A stretch of DNA of 19,407 bases, taken from contig JAGEMR010000250.1 in the NCBI GenBank assembly GCA_021030915.1, positions 1-19,407 on the forward strand. Reading direction: 5' to 3'. Every line of letters starts with the position of its first letter. Position 1 is the first letter of the stretch. Origin of the DNA: Astrothelium macrocarpum (taxonomy: Eukaryota > Ascomycota > Dothideomycetes > Trypetheliales > Trypetheliaceae). The position numbers and the translations under genes are program-made. The notes below the pieces were generated by a model. It was given only the letters and a program-made list of their open reading frames with translations, was not told where the DNA came from and searched no databases. Positions 10,068 through 17,819 of this stretch are shown here, piece after piece.

Positions 10068-10283
10068 ATGGCTTTCTTTAAAAGAGCTGAGATCGAGGAG
10101 CCTGAGCCCGAGCCCGAGCCCAACTATAGTTCCGCAGCTGAAGGCGTCTCCTCTGCTGCGAACTCTGTGTCACAGCTCTCTTCGAGTTCCCTCACGGCGA
10201 TCATCATCACTATGGTCATCTTTGGTCTGGTTCTTATCATCTGGGGGGGGGATAGAGATCGCCAAGAGAAGAAAGCAACGTAA
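10068..10283 (+). CDS. Small single-pass membrane protein (71 aa), unknown function
   Basis: The frame begins at ATG 10068 (an in-frame GTG lies upstream at 10032). It encodes an acidic N-terminus with a PEPEPEP run from GAGCCC triplet pairs, a Ser/Ala-rich linker, one clear transmembrane helix (AIIITMVIFGLVLIIW), and a short charged tail ending at TAA 10281-10283. A G9 tract (10243-10251) lies directly after the helix. In the +1 frame beyond the tract, from 10252 to TAG 10339-10341, the sequence would give a longer basic Ser/Arg-rich tail (AKRRKQRNSQTSRRSSSRKQ), a more typical cytoplasmic tail for such proteins. I do not recognise a family. The gene may be frameshifted by one G, or the read-out may be a sequencing error. 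Confidence 0.5.
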   Translation: MAFFKRAEIEEPEPEPEPNYSSAAEGVSSAANSVSQLSSSSLTAIIITMVIFGLVLIIWGGDRDRQEKKAT

Positions 10284-10341
10284 TTCACAAACTTCAAGAC
10301 GAAGTTCTTCTCGTAAGCAGTCAAATTCATTGAAAGGCTAG

Positions 10342-11330
10342 GAAAAGCCTAGGGCGCTAATGTACAATGGTAGGGCCTTCGAGATCTGTAGGATCAGATC
10401 CACTACCTTCGGCCTCCCAGGTGACAGGCGATGAACTTGAATTCCGAGGACTGCTTGGTGCACATCTCATGAACGGTCATGCGACGAAATGATTGATGTC
10501 ACCGGGGCTGAAGGGAGTAGCTTGAGGAGATCTTGCGGAGACACGGCATTGCCGAGAGAGTCACGTGGGGCCAACGAAAGTGATTGTCTAGTTGTTTGCA
10601 AGGCTTCAGAACTAAGAAATGATAACATGTAGTATTTTCTCATTAGCTGGGCGAAAATGAGATGTGTGAAAGGGTATTCTGAGACCGCACCTTACCTAAG
10701 GCTCTACCACAAAGTTAACAAAGTAGCAAAGTAACTTAGACGCGGAGTTGCGAAAAAGCTATCGCTTACACAAGATGGGCCTGCTGCAGAAGAGCAAGGA
10801 AAAGCTCATGACTAGTTGTAAGGTGTGTAAAGCGTATAAAATTGAATGTTGGTGTTATGGTGGCGGTATTGACTTGGCACTGCATTAGGGTTGTATGAAG
10901 AAATTTGTTAGGTTCACCAATTCTCTTTCTCATTTTCAGATCTAAGAAAGTAGTAGATGAACCTGAGCTGTGGCGGTGTAACTATACGCCACGCCTAAGT
11001 TATCCCTAAACTGCCTTGAGCTGCCTAAGTATTACCACTTTGGCGCTCATGCACACTGGGGTGTCACCTAAATACCACTTAAATACCGTCCAAGAATGGT
11101 CACGATACCTCCGACATCGCAGCCACTCAAAACAGCCTTGGAGTTCGCTATCGTCGATCGCCGAGTCCTCCAATCCGTCGAATACGTGAAATATGCAAAA
11201 TGATTTCACGGTGACTTTCTCTTGATTTCACCCGAGCTGGCTAAACATTTCCATTCTTTCGGAATCTGCTGTCAGATTTACGGTATTCCTCCTTACCACA
11301 GACGAAATGGGGAAATATTGATGGAGTCTC
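10342..11330. other. Intergenic spacer, no gene recognised
   Basis: About 1 kb without a supportable coding region. A 67-codon minus-strand frame (11006-11209) lacks motifs or splice partners. I see no TIRs, tRNA-like folds or tandem arrays. It contains the presumed 3'UTRs of two convergent genes. Confidence 0.5.
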
Positions 11331-11492
11331 TCAAGATATCCCTGACTTGACTGATTCTGCTGTCCATTCTTTCAACGTCTGCACCGACTTTTGCAACAAA
11401 GGATGATTGGACCCGAATACAAGCTGCGTTTCTTGAACAACCTTAGCCATTAATTCTACGGCCTCGCTGTCATGACCTTGATATTTCGAAGT
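11331..11492 (-). pseudogene. Remnant C-terminal TPR unit of the NLR gene, beyond the premature TAG
   Basis: After TAG 11493-11495 the same frame stays open for 53 codons to TGA 11331-11333. It reads as an eighth TPR unit plus a C-terminal cap (KYQGHDSEAVELMAKVVQET, then VFGSNHPLLQKSV). The stop replaces the third residue of a unit whose earlier copies begin LASTY, LATTY, LASNY, LALIY and LALNY. Trp is common there in such repeats, so TGG-to-TAG is the simplest origin. Confidence 0.7.
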
Positions 11493-12380
11493 CTATGCGA
11501 GATCGTGCAGGCCCACTAGCGTATATGGATGCCTTTCTCCCAACACTTTATTCATAGTAGCAATTACTCGTCTCTGTAGCTCTTCAGATTCTGTCCATCG
11601 TCCTTGGCTCCGGTAATTTAATGCCAGACCCCGCATGCTCAATAGCGTGTTTGGATGTTCGGCTCCAAGTATCTCCGTCGTAGTTTTAATTACTTGTACC
11701 TGTAGTTCTTGAGCTTCCGTCAACAAACCTTGCTCCTTGTAAATGAGCGCCAAATTTCTCATAATTTCGAGGGTGAGTGGATGCTCGCTCCCCCAAACTT
11801 TCAAGCTCGTTCCCCATGCCTCTCTCTGTAGCTGTTCAGCCTCTTTCCATCGTCCTTGACACTGGTAATTCGATGCAAGCTTGTTTAGGCTTTTCACCGT
11901 TTCTGGATGTTCACGCCCAAGGACCTTTGCCATTGTCGCTATGGCTCGCTCATAAAGCTCTTCAGCCTCAGTCCAGCGTCCTTGACTTTGATACGTTGTC
12001 GCTAAATTTACAGTTGCATTGAATGTGGCTGGATGCTCCTCTCCAAACTTCTTACTCATTTCTATTACCCTCAGAGCTAAATTTTCAGCATGGTGCCAAC
12101 GGCCTTGGTTCCAATATGTCGATGCTAGATTGGTCATAACATCAAGCGTATCTACATGCTCCTTCCCTAGGAGCCTCTCAGAGGTCACCAAAAGTCGTTC
12201 CTCTATCTGTTCAGCCTGGGACCAATGTCCTTGATTTCGGTAGGCTGATGCAAGATTGCGCAAGGTCTGTAAGGTGGTCGGATGGTCCTCTCCAAACGTA
12301 CTTTTACCTTGCTCCAGCAATTCAAGAAACGACTTTCTTGCATCGGCATAGCTTCCGCGAGCAAGTTGACAAAGACCGAC
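11493..12380 (-). repeat. Array of 42-residue (126-bp) kinesin-light-chain-type TPR units
   Basis: Seven consecutive units at exact 42-residue spacing, their starts marked by LA(S/T/L)xY followed by QGRW..AE.L and LG.EHP.TL. An eighth unit begins at the premature stop. The units are diverged at DNA level, so there is no sign of recent unit shuffling such as high-identity repeat NLRs show. The array is presumably the ligand-sensing end of the receptor. Confidence 0.85.
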
Positions 12381-15300
12381 TTTCTCTAGTAGTATCTGCA
12401 TCTCCATGCTTCCCCGTTCCGAGGAGCAGAGCATGAAAACCTGAAAAGCATGAGGTAGGTAGATGGCCCAGAGAGTATTATTTTTATAGTTATCAGTAGG
12501 AAATAATTCCGCGAGTCGGGCCAAGGCTTTTGTGGCCCACTGTTCTAGCACGTGTTGTTCCCTCATCCAATTTCGAGTCAAAATTTGTACCAGTCGGTGA
12601 AAATCAAGTAATTCCTCGTCCCTTGATGCGGGCTGTTGTTTGTGCTTGACAACAAAAGAGAATGAAGCTAGAGCTCCTATTGCATCGATCAGCATTGTTT
12701 TCCGTGCTGCAGGAGGTAGTAAAGACTGCGGAATATTTTTTGCATCCAGACACGACATAAAAAGAAGGTAGTCCGTAGCTAGTGTGTTTTGTCTACGAAT
12801 CTGTTCGAAGGAAATTTGCCAAGTTCTGGCTACCGAAGTACTCGACTCCCTGTATCTCCCAATATCGTTCAAGTCTTCCGATAGGATTTCAGTAGCAGCC
12901 TCCTCGTCTTCGAAAAGGGATAGATACTCCGAAATTGATATATTGTTGAAGTTCATATATGCTGCCGCTTGAGCGATAGCAAGCGGCAAGTAGGAAAGCC
13001 GGCTAAAAAGCTCTGAGAAGGCTGTCGCCTCGTCCGCAGGGTTTGGACCTCGCAAGCAGCTTTTGAAAAGCTCAGCTGCCGCATTTCCATTCATCTGACA
13101 GACTTCTATTATGTCTTTGGTTTGGGCCATTCTCAAAGCAGCCCTTTGATCTCGGGTTGTGAATAAGATCGATCCCCAATGACTCGTCGGAAGGTAATCC
13201 ACCAAAGCAGCTTGGCGGGAGCCTGTATTCGCCCTCGAAAATAAGAGGTCAGCGTCGTCAGCATCGTCCAGGATCATTAGCCATCGTCCGACACTTTCCT
13301 GATTGAGCTTCTCTTTGACAATTTCCTTCATATCTACCAATTCTTCAACATCATGTAACCCAAGGACTTGGCCAATTTCAGAATACGCGCGTTCAAAACT
13401 CTCGGCAGTGCTCATAGAGACCCAAAAAATGGAGTATTCTGGATGTTTTTCCCTCGCTCGATAACATAACTCCAGCGCAATTTGACTTTTGCCTACTCCT
13501 CCAAGCCCAAAGAGTGCAATCTTATGACATTCGCCGTTCCGAAATAGGTTCGCCTCAAGCTGCTGTAGCTCGGATTCTCTTCCAATAAAATGTGGGTTGC
13601 GGTCAAAAGGAACAAGAAAACAAGAGTTGAGACGCCCACGAAGTGTGCAATTGACGAGAGCAGATGCGCATTGGCGAAGTCTTGTTATGCACTCCACATC
13701 CTCGAGATATTGACGTGTCCAGGTGGTAATTTCCCGGAAGGATTTATATTCATCTGCCAAGGTATCTGCGCTAAATTCTGGGTTGAAGCGAAAGTATGAG
13801 AAATGGAGGTCTTTGCTCATTTCGTCGGTAACTCGATTCGTTGCTTCAGTCTCAGTCGCAATGTTTCGCAGTCGTTGGATGGTCGCCCTCCATTCTTCAA
13901 AGACATGCATGCTTCGACGATTTTTGGATCTCAAGAGAAGATCAAGAGAGATACCAGAACCGATGCTTACCAGGCAGACATCCGAGAAATGGTCCTGATG
14001 GAGAAAGGCTATATCTCGCATTGCCTCTTGAGAGGGATTGTTGGCCATAAGGCCCCCGTCAACAAAACTTCGGCCGTCAATTTCCATTCTATTAAACAAT
14101 AATGGTGCCGCTGATGTTGCACGAACGACTTGCCATATATCTAACTCACTGGCTGGGCCAGGATTCAATGGCATTCTCTTTGGCTGATATGGAGATGTCT
14201 GTGGGTCACAATCATAATTACGAAACACACATGGCATCGGAGCCTTCCGGGATACATCAGTTGCTAGGACACCGTTAATGAGGTCAGTACAAGTTTTGAA
14301 GGATGACATTAGCCCTACATTTTGCATCTCTTGTTGGGAATGCTAAATAAATTACGTCTCCAACCGTCACTGTCAGGTAATGGATTAAACTTGCTAATCA
14401 TTTGCCTTGTAGCTTGAATCAACTTGGCTTCGCTGTATTTTGACCCTGTAAGTCCTAATCCTAATGAGATCTTAGCACGCACTCGTGTATGACTCAGAAT
14501 GGCATTCGCATAGTCAGGAAATTCCTGTATACACTGCTCTACGGTCATCTCCAGGCGTCCAAGCATGATGGCAATGAGCCTGAAGGCATGTCAGCTTATT
14601 ATAGACTTTCATTGCATAGCTTTTTGAGTATCCTTACCCGCCGCTACTGGATCCATAGATGTAATCAAAAATTTCGCATGGTTTTTGAGGGAAACCTCGA
14701 GGTACTGTAAATGATCTATTAATGTCGCACCAGTGTCATTGATTTTACGGCTTACAAGTATCGGGCAGCTGTGCCATTTCCTCACGTATGTAATCCATGA
14801 GCTTCTCTAATACAAGAAGACTCGCGAGACTCTTAACCCCGCCTCCATCTAAATGAAATGTCAGCCAAGATCACCTGGTATAGATCAGAGGTTTAATCAA
14901 ACCAAAGCAGAGAACTCTTGGAAATGGGGATGGTGACGGCTCCATCATCGAAGATGAGCGTCTTGTGCCTTGCCAAACGGACATTTCTGCCCTGATGTCA
15001 GGCTTCAAGGTCTTAAGCCCCTTAATATGAGCAGAAATCCTGTGACAATGCACAAGCAGCTGTTCAAATTTTGCACTTTTTTCTGAGCTGAAGTTCTCAT
15101 GGCCCACTTCCTCACAAATTACAACTAGGATCCGCAAGATTTTAGTCAAACTTTGCCGCAACTTGATCGCAGAACGATGCAGGTTTCCAACGCCACGAAG
15201 ACTGCTCAAAAATGATTCAACGTTGGCCGATAAATCTAGCGTCCAAATTCGGAGATCCACTAGAGCGGTTTTCAGTAGTGAGTGTATCCTGCTTCGTTGT

Positions 15301-15554
15301 GGCAGCGTATCTTCGCGCCCAGGATTCTCAAACTTTGACTTTCCGTTCTTGCCTACAAGCTCTTCCAACCTGGTCACAACATTGATGTATATCAAATCAA
15401 TTGGCCCTTCCTCTTCACTGTGGCGCTGAGACGAGATCGGCGAGCCGTCCTCGTGGTATGAGTTTTCATGCGCAAAAGGGAGGTTTAGCAATTCGGATAA
15501 AGGCGTGTCGGACGTAGGTGGTTCGGGCGTTGGCGGTTCGGACGTTGGCGACAT
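11493..15554 (-). CDS. Patatin-like phospholipase / NB-ARC / TPR protein (fungal NLR, PLP-1-type architecture)
   Basis: Exons on the minus strand: 15554-14903, 14848-14756, 14704-14638, 14579 to about 14319 or 14356, and 14263-11493. Introns 1-3 are 54, 51 and 58 nt, keep frame, and introns 1 and 3 have GCTGAC branch points. Exon 1 encodes a Pro/Ser/Thr-rich start and a helical domain of unknown type. The patatin domain follows: VLCF-DGGGVKSL (oxyanion motif across intron 1), YGSSSGGLIAIMLGRL (nucleophile Ser at 14646-14648) and FVDGGLMANNP (catalytic Asp at 14058-14060). NB-ARC has Walker A GLGGVGKS (13485-13508), Walker B WLMILDD (13263-13283) and TTRDQ. The C-terminus is a 42-residue TPR array. 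Proteins of this architecture act in fungal allorecognition and cell death; Neurospora PLP-1 senses SEC-9. No SNARE gene is visible here. Oddities: intron 4 does not restore frame with its best donor, and TAG 11493-11495 truncates the TPR array. About 1268 aa if donor 14355 is used. Confidence 0.85.
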
Positions 15555-15564
15555 GGAACGGATA

Positions 15565-15606
15565 GGAGTCAACGCCATCTTCTGCACGGTCCACCGTTCT
15601 GCACAC
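15565..15606 (+). repeat. E3 left TIR; also supplies an in-frame ATG to the NLR gene
   Basis: Fifteen terminal bp (GGAGTCAACGCCATC) are followed by TTCTGCAC boxes at 15580 and 15597, a pitch of 17 bp, separated by a CGGTCCACCG palindrome. The single mismatch to the right TIR is T at 15578 (C in the right copy). This base creates ATG on the minus strand at 15576-15578, in frame with NLR exon 1 and in the favourable start context AAGATGG. Confidence 0.9.
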
Positions 15607-15656
15607 TTTGAATTTTGATCAACTCCACGAATTCAAATACGAATTACACCACCAAT

Positions 15657-17022
15657 ATGAGCCCAATTGATGCAGCAATAGCTGAGGCGGATGCGCAAGA
15701 GCGTCCTAATTACACTCAGATAGCTAAGAAGTATGGAGTCAGTCGTTCAACGTTGTCGCGTCGCCACAGAGGTCTCACCAAGTCCCACACGGTCGCTACT
15801 CACAAAGCAACTGCCAAACTTTCACTACGCCAGGAATCCATCTTAATTCAATGGATTAATATATTTACGGACCGTGGTATTCCGCCTACTGTTCGAATGG
15901 TTCGAAATTTCGCTGTCAATATTGGTAAAAAAGAGATTGAAGAGAAGTGGACAAATCGCTTTATTCAGCGTCACCGGTCGCTATTAAAATCAGCATTTCT
16001 CACCACATTTGATCTTGCACGAAAGAAGGCGGATAATTTCATTCAGCTTCAGCTATATTTTGAGATGGTATATATTATTGAATTTTGTTATTTCGCTGCT
16101 AATAATTTGGTAGATAAAGACCAAAATTGCTCACTACAAGATCTTACCACACAATATATATAATATGGATGAAAAAGGTTTTGCTATGGGCCAAATTGCG
16201 AAGCATCGCCGTGTATTTAGCAAGGCAGCTTATGAACAAGGTCGTTTTCGAGGATCAGGCACAGATGGCTCTCGTTTATGGATTACTGTTCTCGCCACAG
16301 TTGCTATGGACGGTGAGACTTTACCTCCTTCGCTTATTTACAGCGGTCAATCCAACGCTATACAGGATTCATGGCTTCAATATATGGATCCCATTGTCCA
16401 TCAGTGCAATTTCACCTTATCTCCATCAGGTTGGACAAATGATGAAATTGGATTAGGCTGGCTAAAGGAAGTGTTTAATAAAAACATCAAATCCAAAGCT
16501 AACAACGGCCTCAAATGGAGATTGCTCATAGTAGATGGCCATAGCTCTCATCTTACTATGGAATTCCTCAATTATTGTCATAAGGAGCGAATTCTTATCG
16601 CTGTTTACCCTCCTCACTCCACTCATCGACTTCAGCCGCTGGACGTAAGTCTGTTTAGGCCATTAGCTGAATATTACAGTATCGAATTAGATGGCTGGAT
16701 TCAGCGCACACAAGGCTTACTTACACTTGCTAAAGCTGATTTTTTTCCACTATTTTGGAAGGCATATGAAAAGGCATTTACACCTCAAAATATTGCAAAT
16801 GGATGGCTCAAAACAGGACTCCAGCCATTCGATCCATCAGTAGTGTTTGATCAAATTAGCACTCAACAGCTTCGAAGGAATTCGAATCAGATCTCCAGCT
16901 CAGGCTCCTCAATTGTTACTTCAACGAACGAGTGGAGGCGACTTCGAAAGCACATCAATAGCAAAGTGGATTTATCAGTACAAAAAAGAATTGACAAATT
17001 TGAAGCATTCCTCCTCCAATAG
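15657..17022 (+). CDS. E3 pogo-like transposase with one 46-nt intron, ending at an early TAG
   Basis: Exons 15657-16067 and 16114-17022 encode 439 aa. Intron 16068-16113 has donor GTATAT, branch point GCTAAT and acceptor TTGGTAG. It is phase 0 and joins LYFEM to IKTKIAHYKILPHNIYNMDEKGF, as relatives read. The N-terminus has a psq HTH (YTQIAKKYGVSRSTLSRRHR) and a CENPB-type HTH (RQESILIQWINIFTDRGIPP... to WTNRFIQRH). The DDE core is complete: NMDEKGF (Asp 16168-16170), LLIVDGHSSH (Asp 16534-16536) and RLQPLDVSLF (Asp 16642-16644). ATG 15657 starts MSPIDAAIAEA, the usual start of such transposases. The frame stops at TAG 17020-17022, before a C-terminal segment that relatives retain, so the product keeps DNA-binding and catalytic domains but lacks the tail. 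Confidence 0.85.
16068..16113 (+). other. Spliceosomal intron in the E3 transposase (46 nt)
   Basis: GTATAT donor, TGCTAATA branch region and TAG acceptor. It contains the frame change that otherwise separates two transposase ORFs, and removing it gives a continuous, homologous reading. Inferred from sequence; no transcript evidence. Confidence 0.8.
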
Positions 17023-17574
17023 AATATCGAAAATCACCTCCTAAAAACGGAAGTTTCCAATCTAAAAGAGATAATCAAGATTCAGAAGCAGCGAACAAAT
17101 CAGCGAAAGCAGTTAAAAATGCCTTCTGAGTATGGTGGAGCAGTATTCTACAGCCCTAGTAAAATAGCACTCGCTCGTGAGATACAACAGCGGGAGGAGG
17201 AGGCAGAACAGCTTGAAAAGCAGCAAAAGGATGCTCAAAAGGCACAGCAGCAAGCTAACAAACAAATTGAAGCCGAACAAAGAGCAGAGCGAAAACGCGC
17301 TCGTGAGGAAGCTCAGCAGCAGCGGAAGGACGAGCAAGCTACTCAGCAGCGGCAGAAACAGGAGGCAGCTGAACAGCGAGCAGCGAACAAGCAGCTAAAA
17401 TTCGAATTACAGCAAAATATGCGGGATCAGCAAATTCAGCGAAAAATACCGAATAAGGTTCAGGACGTTGTGTGTGTGGATGAGGAGGCATCAAATAAGG
17501 TGGAAGCGATTTCTCATTCAAGTCGCTCAGGGCGACGTTTGCAAATTCCACTACGCTACAGAGATGAAAAATAG
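17023..17574 (+). pseudogene. C-terminal coiled-coil tail of the E3 transposase, beyond the TAG
   Basis: The frame continues from the TAG for 183 codons to TAG 17572-17574. It reads NIENHLLKTEVSNLKEII, then EYGGAVFYSPSKIALARE, then a long Glu/Gln/Lys/Arg-rich coiled coil and a basic end (SRSGRRLQIPLRYRDEK). The GGAVFYSP block is a familiar C-terminal signature of this transposase type, which shows that the TAG at 17020 is an interruption rather than the native end. With it the protein would be about 623 residues. Confidence 0.75.
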
Positions 17575-17690
17575 TGGCTCAAACAAAGCGCATGAATTAG
17601 AGCTATCAAGTAGTTTCAATTTCATCTCATTATTTATTGTTGTTGTTAAGATAATTGTATTCGAAGGCTTGGCGGTGAGAATTAATTCGG

Positions 17691-17732
17691 GTGTGCAGAA
17701 CGGTGGACCGTGCAGAAGGTGGCGTTGACTCC
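17691..17732 (-). repeat. E3 right TIR
   Basis: Reverse complement of the left TIR with one mismatch (GTGG where the left copy gives ATGG). It holds the same paired TTCTGCAC boxes and is followed by the TA duplication at 17733-17734. Confidence 0.9.
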
Positions 17733-17747
17733 TAGGGGTTTTCTCGG

Positions 17748-17781
17748 CTGTGTGCACGGTTGCACTGCGTGCACACTCAAC
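17748..17781 (+). repeat. Paired 17-bp boxes, probable E4 left TIR
   Basis: CTG(T/C)GTGCAC occurs twice, starting 17 bp apart. The same stretch also forms a 9-bp inverted repeat (GTGTGCACG at 17750-17758 against CGTGCACAC at 17768-17776). It is the only GC-rich DNA before the AT-rich tract. Confidence 0.5.
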
Positions 17782-17819
17782 CAAATTCTCAACACCATGG
17801 ATTCAAACTTAAATATTTC

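Larger units (their letters stand above)
15565..17732 (+). mobile_element. E3: complete pogo-like DNA transposon, 2168 bp
   Basis: Bounded by 42-bp TIRs (15565-15606 and 17691-17732) identical at 41 of 42 positions and flanked by TA at 15563-15564 and 17733-17734. It contains one spliced transposase gene on the plus strand. On its left, only 8 bp plus the TA separate it from the NLR ATG (15554, minus strand). On its right, it abuts the presumed terminus of E4. Low decay and near-identical TIRs indicate a young insertion. Confidence 0.93.

Noticed and set aside
10338..10352. Small AGGCT/AGCCT hairpin after the membrane-protein ORF
   Set aside because: Short and common by chance; no supporting context.
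16642..16650. Donor-like GTAAGT inside the E3 transposase
   Set aside because: It lies within the conserved QPLDVSLF catalytic block and the frame stays open and homologous through it.
17750..17776. Perfect 9-bp inverted repeat as a transcription terminator
   Set aside because: Fungal Pol II genes do not use such hairpins; the 17-bp-spaced direct boxes and position point to a transposon terminus.
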